NCBI GenBank assembly: GCA_036320915.1
Contig: JAXBDG010000009.1
Span: forward strand, 1,302,001 to 1,366,000
Direction of reading: 5' to 3'
DNA length: 64,000 nucleotides
Source of the DNA: Linnemannia elongata
Lineage: Eukaryota > Mortierellomycota > Mortierellomycetes > Mortierellales > Mortierellaceae
The position numbers and the translations under genes were made by a program. A model generated the notes under the pieces. It was not told the origin of the DNA. It saw only the letters and a program-made list of their open reading frames with translations, and did no database searches. Below are positions 13,437 through 23,100 of the stretch, piece by piece; positions within the stretch are counted from its first letter, which is position 1; every line of letters begins with the position of its first letter.

Positions 13437-13464
13437 TAGTGCAATACTCATTGGGAGGGGACTG
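13437..13464 (-). repeat. Right terminal inverted repeat of Tc1-like element
   Basis: 28 bases, exact reverse complement of 12188-12215. Confidence 0.95.
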
Positions 13465-14378
13465 GAGGGAACAAAAGGGAGAGAGGGTGAAGGAAAAAAA
13501 AATGCAAAGAAGGATCTTCGTGTATTTCCAACTATGACTGGTGAATCAAATCGCTAGTTCGTTCGTATCAAAAGAAAAAATCGGCGTGTTTGAGGTGGAT
13601 AGGACCCGACGAACCAAATTCGATAAACAATCAAGTACCAAGGCATCATAAGTTTGTTCCAGCGTCATTTTCCCTAGGGTCGTGATGGCCGTTGTTCAAT
13701 TACTGAGAGGCTAACACCGAGAGAGGGGTGAGCGCAAACACATCGCCCACTCACAGAGCAAGAGTGCACATGGCCTACATAAGTAAACAATTGTAACATT
13801 GTGTATTGTTTTCGGTATTTTATTTTTCTTTTGATCAACAAAAAAAAAAAGGAGGAAACTATGGTACAAGTCAAGAATGAACAAAAAGCACAGAATAAAA
13901 AAAGTGAAAAGCGGGTTAAAGAAACAAATTTTCAACAGGGCCCGTTAGGTATAGATACAAATGATGTATGGTCAACGAGTGTGGTGATTGCAAGAGACAA
14001 CGAAATATGAGTGAAGGATGATCGTGGTAAGTGGTGATAGAGTAGAGAATGAAATAGAAGAAAAAAAAGGACAAGGAAAAGTTTGGCATGCCATGCAGGC
14101 GATCATGGCGTAGAACAAAGGAAAAAAAAAGAAAAGAAGGGCCGTGATATGCAAGGAAAATTTGGGACGAATAGGCGTAGGTCTGGGTCCCGGCGAAACA
14201 AGGGCATTTAAACACGATTAAAGAAAGAAGGGAAAGAAACAGGGAGGGGTTCGCGTGTCTCGCTTGGACCCAAACAGAAAAGAGAAGGGAAAAGAAAAAC
14301 TCGTTCAAGTCCGCTTCCTGTCATCTTCTCATAAGTCGCTTAGCTCAGGACGCGCAGGGTCGCATCGAGGTAAAGGAC
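13465..14378. other. Intergenic region
   Basis: A-rich and purine-rich, with no supported gene. It contains the 3' flank of the kinase gene to the right. Confidence 0.5.
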
Positions 14379-15973
14379 TCATGCCATTGACCGGAGATCC
14401 ACTCCAGAGTCCTCCTTGTCATCAGGACGATGGAAATTCGATGAAGGGTAGACTTCTGACATGGTTGTCGAAAATGAGGCCTGGGCGGCAGCAGTGGCTG
14501 CAGATACACTCGCCTCGGAGAAGAACTCAGGGGCAGTGAAGAACCTGCAAGCTTGGACGCGTCGGGCCAGATCTGAAAGCGTAATACGCTTCTTTGGATT
14601 GAGACAGAACGCGCTTTTGACGATTTCATTTAGTTCCGTCGATAATGGGAGGATAGTCTGCAAGAAGTCGTTGCATTGGACGTAAGCCGCAAACGTCTCA
14701 TCGCGAGGGCATGCCTGCTTCCAAGGATTCCGGCCAAAGACAAGATTTATCAAGATAACGCCCAATGACCAGACGTCGTTGGCCGCACTGTCATAAGATT
14801 TCACCGATTCGATGAAGCCGCCTTGACATTCTAGATGGGGTCCATTGGAAAGGAAAAGATATGAATAAAAACAAGCAAACAATGGGTTAATAATATACAA
14901 ATAAATAAATGCAAGACACGTTGACACTAAAGTGCCAATGCATTCAACGCCGTTATTGATCAATTGTTGACATCTTTGCAGTTGTTGATGCTTCCCTTGT
15001 GTCTCACCCACTCATGCCCTGGTTTGCAGGCCTTTTGTCACCTCTTGTTTTAGTTGCATTCGTTCATTCAATCGCATTGATTAATTGATTCAATTGACGA
15101 CTCTCCTTCCTCCATCCTCTTAGTTCTCTTAGAAACATAACAATCGCTCATGCCACATCGTTCTCTTTTGTAACCTCCTTTCCCCCTGTATCTTCTTTCA
15201 TCAATTATGGGTTTCTTTTGTAATTATTCATACCTGGTGACAAGTAAAATGTGGACCCGCAACCGAACTCGCTCGAGACGGGTTCTGTCGTGGCGAGACC
15301 AAAGTCGACTAGCTTCACTGAATTGCCGAACATGATGATATTTTCTGGCTATGGGACATTACAGGGAGACAAACAATAATGTTAGCCGGTTTAAAGGTGA
15401 AACGGACTGTGGTGGGTGATGGGAGCCAATTGGGACCCGAGTTGCCGTTTCCTTAAAAAATGATTAAATAGTGCGCGTCTTTTTGATGGTCCGCTGTGCC
15501 TGATAAAATAAATGAAATGTTACCTTGAGGTCGCGGTGGTACACGCCGCGGGAGTGACAGTGGAGCACTGCACTGGCGATCTGACCAAAGATCGCCTTGA
15601 TGGCCATGGTGTTGCCGACGAACCCGCCACGCTCGGTGATCGTATAGAACAGGTCCCCTTCCATCCCGCAGTCGAGAACCATGTACAGACAGTCGTTCTC
15701 CTCGACCATCTTGTGTAACGTGACGATGTTGGGGTGATCAGACACTTTGGCGTGGAGTTGAGCCTCATGGTTCTGGAAGGCGCGCTGGCGAGAGTTGAGT
15801 CCGGCCTTGTTGAGGCTCTTGACGGCGTAGATTTGGTGTGTCTGGGTGTCGATGGCCCGGTAGACTGAGCCATAAGCTCCGACACCAAGCATGTCTTGGA
15901 GCACCAGCCGACCATTGTCGATGGCGAATGGCAGCTGGGTAGAAGGGACGAAGGTGGGCAATGAGGGAGTCAT
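14379..15973 (-). CDS. Serine/threonine protein kinase, Ran1/Ksp1/Sks1 type
   Basis: Three exons (15524-15973, 15234-15348, 14379-14830) join to 338 residues. All kinase landmarks are present: Gly-rich loop LGVGAYGSV (29-37), ATP-binding lysine in YAVKSL (K52), catalytic loop YHRDLKPEN split by intron 1, DFG (D165), and SPECQG split by intron 2, followed by NDVWSLGVILINL. The phrases DLFYTITERGGFVG, GLATTEP, GCGSTFYLSPE and GRNPWKQA are hallmarks of the fungal Ran1 (Pat1)/Ksp1/Sks1 family, which acts in nutrient signalling and the choice between growth and differentiation. Family members usually carry a longer C-terminal tail; here only ~50 residues follow the kinase core. A further 3' exon cannot be excluded, but I see none. 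The start lies 559 bases from a hairpin MITE. Confidence 0.9.
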
Positions 15974-16531
15974 TTCGAACGCTTGAATAGCTGGTTGCGG
16001 AGTTGGGTTGTTGTGATCGAAGTAGCGTCAATTCTGTCGAGCAATGGTATGCTGGGAAAGAATCGCCTCTTTTATGGAGGGGACGCAATGAGGAGCGACA
16101 CGGTTGAAAAAAAAATGGAGGCAAAGATGAGGGATAAAGAGAGGCGTTTGTGACTGTCAAGATGTATAGAAGGTACAAGATGGAAGGAAAGCGAGCGAGG
16201 TAGGGAGGGAAAGTAAGGCGCTCGTTGCCCGTTTGCTTGACTGCTTTGAGTGTTTGTTTGTTTGGTTGGTTGTTGTTGCGGGTGTGTGTATGGATGGTTT
16301 AGGGGATAGATAAAGATGGAAAGGAGAGAAGAAAAGAAGAAAAGAAGAAAAGAAGAAAAAAAGAAAAAAAGAGACGAAGAAAGCAGAAAGAAAGAAGAAA
16401 TAGGAAAGAAGTATAGAAGCTGATAGGCGAAATGAAAAGATAGTAGTAGCAAGGGAAGAGAGGGAAAGAGAAGAAGCTGAGGAGGCAAAGAAGAAAAGAG
16501 GTGCTGAAAGAGGTTTGTTGAAAAAGTCGTA
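15974..16531. other. Kinase upstream region
   Basis: Purine-rich on the plus strand (pyrimidine-rich leader for the minus-strand kinase), with AAAAGAAG-type repeats around 16330-16375. No gene seen. Confidence 0.5.
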
Positions 16532-16870
16532 CAGTCGAAAGTGGTTTTTATGGCCAGTTTGATAGTGAAAATGGCCATAAAAATTAATTGGAACATTTGA
16601 ATCGACCTCCATAAAAGATTATTCATAACCAGTGCCAAATATTTAGTGCACATGAGAGAAGACGCCTAGTCGTAAATCTTACTTCCATCAACACCTCCTT
16701 CACCTAATCTCCTCAGAAAGTAAGATTTACGACTAGGCGTCTTCTCTCATGTGCACTAAATATTTGGCACTGGTTATGAATAATCTTTTATGGAGGTCGA
16801 TTCAAATGTTCCAATTAATTTTTATGGCCATTTTCACTATCAAACTGGCCATAAAAACCACTTTCGACTG
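16532..16870. mobile_element. Foldback MITE, copy 1 (339 bp)
   Basis: Two perfect 153-base inverted arms (16532-16684 and 16718-16870) flank a 33-base loop. The ends are CAGTCGAAAGTGG...CTTTCGACTG, with TA on both sides (16530-16531 and 16871-16872), as expected for a Tc1/mariner/pogo target duplication. There is no coding capacity. Each arm contains its own small inverted repeat, TTTATGGCCA/TGGCCATAAA. Confidence 0.95.
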
Positions 16871-17257
16871 TACTTATATGCAAAAATTGAGTTTTGCTGT
16901 TGTGAGGGAAAAAGGCGGTGAAGTTGGAAAAAAATGTGTTGTTGCTATTACTAAGGTGACGATGGGAGCGACAGAATAGAGAACAATACTACAACGTGCA
17001 AGTTGGTACAAAAAAATGTGTGGGAAGACACAAAATGAGGCAGGTGAGAGAACGAGAGCGAGGAGAAGGGGTAGGTGCGAGCAAGTGAGGATGGGAGAGG
17101 GAAAGGGACAGGAAAAGTGGATGGGAGGGAAGGAAACGAGGGAAAAGGCCAATGGTCGTGCAGCAAAACACTAATTCTTTGTTTGCGTTGTTTTTTGTTG
17201 TTGTTATTGTTATTTTGTCGTTGATGCTACTGTTGGATTCTGTTGTGTTGTGTTGTA
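16871..17257. other. Spacer between the two MITEs
   Basis: 387 bases counting the two TA duplications. No gene or repeat relation recognised. Confidence 0.5.
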
Positions 17258-17596
17258 CAGTCGAAAGTGGTTTTTATGGCCAGTTTGATAGTGAAAATGG
17301 CCATAAAAATTAATTGGAACATTTGAATCGACCTCCATAAAAGATTATTCATAACCAGTGCCAAATATTTAGTGCACATGAGAGAAGACGCCTAGTCGTA
17401 AATCTTACTTCCATCAACACCTCCTTCACCTAATCTCCTCAGAAAGTAAGATTTACGACTAGGCGTCTTCTCTCATGTGCACTAAATATTTGGCACTGGT
17501 TATGAATAATCTTTTATGGAGGTCGATTCAAATGTTCCAATTAATTTTTATGGCCATTTTCACTATCAAACTGGCCATAAAAACCACTTTCGACTG
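17258..17596. mobile_element. Foldback MITE, copy 2 (339 bp)
   Basis: By my reading it is base-for-base identical to copy 1, in the same orientation (same loop sequence), and flanked by its own TA pair (17256-17257 and 17597-17598). That makes it an independent insertion rather than part of a larger duplication. Confidence 0.95.
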
Positions 17597-17944
17597 TACT
17601 GTGAGTGCGTGCACAAGCTAGCAAATGGGGGATATCTCGCCTTGTTGACAGACAGCCCTTGTATCGATGTCGTTGTTATTGTTTGTTTTTGTTTTGTTTG
17701 TCTGGGACGAAACAAGCGAGCGAACAAAGGCGTTGTGTTTGATTAGCCTTGTCTTCCTTTGTTGTACTGGGTTGATTAACAAAAAGAAGATCGAATAGCC
17801 CGGTCAATTGGAAACGAGGGTTGTTGCTGTTGCTACGTTGGAAGGGAGGCGGTGGGTTGTTGAGCTTGTCGAACTAGGGTCACGTAGTCAAACACTAGTG
17901 TCGAGGAGGAGGAGGTTGTTCTTTTTCGTTGCTTTGCTGAACTA
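17597..17944. other. Spacer between MITE 2 and the pogo-like element
   Basis: Nothing recognisable; G/T-rich unique sequence. Confidence 0.5.
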
Positions 17945-18031
17945 CACTCTTTTTTTCGATTTGCCGCATTTTCACTATGGCAAATGCGGTATTTCACTGA
18001 ATTAAAATATATGCTCGTGGCTATTCAATCG
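17945..18031 (+). repeat. Left 87-bp terminal inverted repeat (pogo-like)
   Basis: Exact reverse complement of 20077-20163. It contains the 12-mer CATTTTCACTAT (17967-17978) that is also present in both MITE copies. Confidence 0.95.
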
Positions 18032-18035
18032 ATTT

Positions 18036-19951
18036 TTAATTTTGCATGGAATTACGGACAACAAATCGTGCGACTGCTCGAGCCTTTGGGTCGTCACTAG
18101 CAAGCCAATTCTCCACCTTCACCGCCAAGCTCTCTGCTCCGAATGTGGCCTTGAACAGGCTGTAATCGTCGGAATCGATGGAGGAACTCCGTTCTCGTTC
18201 TCGTGGCCTAAATAGAGCTTCTCTCATGGCCAACTTCTCGCGCACCGCCTTCCTTATCTCCTCTGCCAGATCCTGCGCATCCTTCTGGTTCTTTTCAAGG
18301 TTAAAGTTGAACCTTTCTCCGTCCAAGGCCGATGCAATAAAACGAAGAAAGTGTCGCTTCGTTTGTTGTTTGGCTGTCTCTGCGACTGGTGGATATATGG
18401 GTTGTCGCTCCTGCACATCTGCCGATCTCTCCTCGAGATTGTCAGCCATCATCCTAGGAAGAACCTTTGTGGTGCGAAAACATTGTCGTAGTGTTGAAGC
18501 CTTCACTTGTGACCATGCGTATGGGATTAAACTCCACGCCTCGCCGTTGGTGACCTTCGCTCCATGGGCATACTTCTTTACAATCGCCTGGTTGGTGAGC
18601 ATCTCGACATATTGTCGCTTGAAAACGCTAATAACACCAGCATCCAATGGTTGGGTGACAGATGTCGAGTTTGCTGGGAGACGTTCAAGACGAAGGCGTG
18701 TCCACTTCTGCCCTGTCAGCAGGTCGATGTTTCCAATGCCGCTGTGTGCTCCACAGGAGTCGAAGAGAAGAAGACTTGGTGAAGAGAGACTGGTGTCGAG
18801 AAGGTGAAGCCACCCCTCAAAGAGCTGCTGGGTCATGTATCCCTTTGCATGCCTTATCGAGGTAATGGGGACTTGCTTGCATTGCTCAATGCCTCGAGCA
18901 AGATGCTCGCCTAAGTATCAAAACAGAGCGAAACATAGGAATGAGATTACAGATCTTGTTTATATGGTGCAGCGAGTTTATATATATATTTACCAATAAC
19001 GAGCGGCCTCAATGCCGGTATGTTTACTTCTCGTGCAAGTGAAGAACCAGTGGCATTGATACAAAAGAGAACTGACACCCGAGAGCCAGTTCCTCTTGTA
19101 GCCTTGGCACCCCTTTTGAGCTCTGGGATGCTATAGGAGCGGGCGGGCACCTCCAGCAGATACATCCCTGTCTCATCGCAATTGTAGATATCTTCAGGGT
19201 TGTATTCGGAGCAGATCTTGCGGATCTCGGCCATCCTTGGTTCGATTGCTTGCATGTCGACAGCGCCCGCCTCGCCTTTGAGATTGAAACTTGCGACGCA
19301 GTATTCTTCTTTCATCCGAGAAAGCCATGATGCTGTGAAGGACATGGTACGACCAAGCGACATGCTTTCAGGAGCAATGTCATCGACAAGCACATGGAAG
19401 ATGGTTTCAGCTGCAGCCTGGAGCTGTCGACCACTGATAATACCACTATCCTTTCGCACCTCGATCAGCCAGTCATAAACAGCCTGATCAATCAAGTATC
19501 GTGCCAACATAGATTGATCGTCAGAAAGCTTGCATTTATTGCCTCGACCATGGAGCATATCGTACTTGATCTTGTCGTAGTCCTAGTCCCATTGCTTGAT
19601 CGAATCTCGATGGATATCTGCTTGTACAAATGAATGAAAGTTGGTGGGCGTCACTCTAACATCCTTCTTCTGCCGGAGGTGGCGATAAATCTCCACGAGC
19701 TCCATACGATACCGAAGAGGAAACCCTTTTCCTCGATATTTACGGAGGTCAGTCGCCTGCGAAGGTTGACTTTTTAGAGATGAGCCAGCTCGTGCTTCTG
19801 CAAGCAGTGCACGGTGCAAGAGAGTTGGCGCGTCCTCACTTGCACTAGCAGAAGGGGCATTGTTTCCACTGCCCTTAAGGGTTATGTCGGTGAGGGGCAA
19901 GCGTTGTGAGCGGGAGTTGGTGCCAGAGCTGGTTGTTCTATGCTTTGGCAT
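18036..19951 (-). pseudogene. pogo-like transposase (CENP-B HTH plus DDE), one in-frame stop
   Basis: Two exons (18994-19951 and 18036-18910; 83-nt intron GTAAAT...TTAG) give 611 codons including the final stop. The only defect is a TAG at 19583-19585 (codon 123), directly after ...HRDSIKQWD; the same frame continues with DYDKIKYD. The N-terminal part (~70-190) looks like paired HTH domains of the CENP-B/Tc5 type. The catalytic triad is D259 (YNCDETG), D370 (LLLFDSCGAH) and a third D409 (TQPLDAGV). The spacing of 38 residues is longer than in classical pogo. The stop could be a single-base lesion of a recently active copy; a sequencing error is possible. N-terminally shortened translation from the later ATG (19556-19558) would lose the first HTH. 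Confidence 0.85.
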
Positions 19952-20076
19952 CTTGGATAAAGACGTGAGAACGGGACGTGAGAAAACGGATGGGAAAAGA
20001 GTGGGTGTGAGAATATACTGTTGCTGATGAAGATATGAGGTAAACTCTGCGAGGATATAAAGTATATCTGACGTAA

Positions 20077-20163
20077 CGATTGAATAGCCACGAGCATATA
20101 TTTTAATTCAGTGAAATACCGCATTTGCCATAGTGAAAATGCGGCAAATCGAAAAAAAGAGTG
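20077..20163 (-). repeat. Right 87-bp terminal inverted repeat (pogo-like)
   Basis: Exact reverse complement of 17945-18031; followed by TA. Confidence 0.95.
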
Positions 20164-23100
20164 TAGAGTAAGCACAATCAAAATCAAGGAACAAAGAAAA
20201 AAGGCACGATCAGTCATTACATTCAAATCCCACTTTCTTTTTTCCTTCAACAAGGTGTTGTAAGCATTTGTCTATGCTTGTTTTTTCTTTGCTGTTGTTG
20301 TTGTTGACGTAGGCTTCCTTGTTGGGTCCTCGAGACGATGAATTGGAATAAAAACAGGGGGCTGACAGAATTGCATGTAGTGTTCCATCGCAAGAAGAAC
20401 GATCGATAGATGGATAGATGATGTGCAAATATGATAAAAAACGAAGGAACGTAGGCAGGGGTCAGGAGGAGGAAGAAGGAAGGAGGCAAGAGTGAGAAGA
20501 AAGAGGAGAAGGAGGAAGGAAAACAAAAAAAAAAAAAAGAAAAAAAAAAAAAGAGCAAATAGGAATGAAATCAGAAACCCTAGACCATGCCTGGTCCAAG
20601 GTTATTTTTCTTTTCACTGTGGCCATGGTCGCAGAGGGTGCCAATTGGTAGCATAAAGGCCCGACAATTTAGAGTAAGAATCAAAGTGTAAAGAAGAAAG
20701 TAAAAGAAATAAAAACAAATGGAAGACACTGGTGCAGGTACCCGGGGTGACCACACAGACAAGGGTGCATCATGCAAGCCGTGGCCGAATGTTGCATTAC
20801 CAAATTGAGAGCACAAAGGGACCTTGCAACCAAACGGTCAGAAAGGGCAGGAAAAGTAAGATATTGCCGCGGAAAAGTAAGGTTGGCAAATAGAGAGTGA
20901 CTTATCTCAGCAAACGCACACAATAACAACAGCAACAATAGAAATTCCAACAGCTACATGAGCAGCAAACACAACATCTACTTCGACGCCAATAGCAGTA
21001 CCGAGCACCAACTACCCTTACGCAGGGGATCGTCCAATGCAGTATCAATTGCAGTGATTAATACGAAAAATGAATAAGAGGATAGCATGTACCATAGGTG
21101 AGGTTGCACAAGAAGACAACAAATTCGTTTTCTATTGTTTTTCTCTCCTCCTACCCCGACCTTCATCACTAGGACAATTGAATTGGCTTCACTGGTTCCT
21201 TCCTTTCTTCATATTCTTTTGTAGTATCTCTGGCAGCCCCTGATCCAATTTCCATTCAACCAATGGATCGACGCAAGCATATAGTCAATGTAGTCCACCC
21301 CCTCAAGGGGCTAGGCATTGATGATGATGACGAAGGAGCGAAAAAGATAAGAAAGAATGGGAGAGAAATGGGAAGGGGGTAAGGGAAGGAGAAAGTAAGA
21401 GTGAGAGGTAGACGACGATCAACTCTAAAAAAAATAACTAAAATAAGGCGGTCTCGGCGGAGTCAAAGAACCGAAACGAATGCCAAATACGTGAAGAGAA
21501 AATGCTGGGTAGACGTGGGGAAGGAAGGAAGTTGAGAGGAAGGGAGTGGGTTGGGGGCAACCAGCCATTACGACATCAGAGTTCAATTCCACATAGAGTG
21601 TGAGGACAAAGGGGTAGGTCCAAGGGAATTGTTCTTAAAGTCGTGGTCGTGCAAAAGGAAAGAAAAAGAAATGACTTCGGTGGTTAAAATGCCACTGCGC
21701 GTCCATGCGAAATATAAGAAGCACAAGGCACGAATTCAGTCCATACCAATACTCCAACACGCAGGAACAGAGTAGAGAAAAACATAGCAACATCTTATGT
21801 TGCGTTTCTCACGACCTAAGTGATTGCAGTTCTCTCTTTTCCTCTCCTCCATGAAAGTGGCAAACGCATCTCGCTGATCGATATTACACGCTCACTCTTT
21901 CTCTCACGGAGAGATAAATCCACAGGACGTTTATCAGTGAATACTTACATCCTACAGGGAGACCTAATATTGCAAGGCAATTTGGATGTGGCGGTGGATT
22001 TGCGAAGAGAGGATGATCCAACAATGTAGATGTTGTGCAGAGACACAAAAAGGGGTATGTTGGGATGCAACGATGAAGGATGTGAAGAGATCGAAAAGGG
22101 GTATGTGTGTAGTGCAATGGTATGAAAATTGATCCAACAAAGGCCAATGTTTTAACAGAAATGAAGAGATCGAGAAAAATAGAAAAAGAGTAGAGAGAAT
22201 TGTGGGAGTTGGGGGAAGAAAAACAGTCAGTTCTTTTTATATTAAGATTTTGGTCCACCCCTTGTTGGCGAAACGAATGGCGGACTATAGATCTCCAGAG
22301 TTTTCGGCGAAAGGAAAGTGAAAGAGGAAGATGGCGATGATGATTGAGAAGGGGCATTAGAGCGTAAGAGGGCAAACACAAAAAAAAAAAAAAAAAAGGC
22401 GAGGAGAATTTGGGAGAAGGGGAGGGGGCGGGATAGGCAACAGAGAGACACACATAGCATTTTGACATGATGAGGGAGAGAGAGGGAGTGAGAGAGTGGG
22501 AGGGGTAAAAGATGAGGCAGAGAAAGGATTAGTGACAAACCCGCAAAAATTGCTAATGAAGACCGCCTGGCCCGAACGCATCGAAGGTTAAGAAACGTAA
22601 AGTGGCACACAGAAGGTATTGAATAAAGGGGCACTGAATTCTCAGAGAAGGCAAGAGAAGAGGATTAAGAAATATGCGACAACAACAAGGGAAAAAAAAA
22701 GAATAGCATATGACGACGACAGAAATGGTCACTGCTGGCGACAATAGGAAACACAAAAGGGAGAAAGACAGAGAACGAGAGAGAGAGAGATGTCCTTCTG
22801 GATGTGGTGTGGTGTGGTGTGTCCGTGTCCGCGCCAAAGTCTTGTCGATTGTCGATTGTCATTGTCCCATTTCGATTATGAATACAAAATGAATTAGCTC
22901 AAATCATTCAATGGCAACACGCATTCAATTGCAACAACATACAACAATACATTTCATATCCCGAAGAGAACCTAGCTTATACTCACCCGTCTCCCTTTTA
23001 TTCCCTCTTCGTTCTATCCACCCCTTCTTTGCTCACCTTCTCAACCTCCCTTTGTTGCATTTTCATCGAGTCGCTCATGCACTTCATACTGAATCCATTC

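Larger units (their letters stand above)
12188..13464 (+). mobile_element. Complete Tc1-like DNA transposon (1277 bp)
   Basis: Perfect 28-bp terminal inverted repeats (12188-12215 and 13437-13464, outer end CAGTCCCCTCCC) enclose one intact transposase gene. The outer CAGT end and the DD34E transposase are typical of Tc1/mariner elements. Unusually, the element is not flanked by TA: the bases on both sides are GAG, which could be a 3-bp target duplication or chance. Identical ends and an intact frame suggest recent activity. Confidence 0.9.
17945..20163 (-). mobile_element. pogo/Tigger-like DNA transposon (2219 bp)
   Basis: Perfect 87-bp terminal inverted repeats (17945-18031 and 20077-20163, outer end CACTCTTTTTTTCGATTTGC) are flanked by TA (17943-17944 and 20164-20165). 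The interior codes on the minus strand for a CENP-B/DDE_1-type transposase broken by one stop. Each TIR holds a subterminal inverted repeat, TTTGCC/GGCAAA, around GCATTTTCACTAT, perhaps the transposase binding site. The identical TIRs indicate a young insertion. Confidence 0.92.

Noticed and set aside
16749..16860. Repeated ~39-codon open frame (MCTKYLALVMNN...) seen on both strands at the MITEs
   Set aside because: It is simply the palindromic arm read in each direction; no start context, domain or extension.
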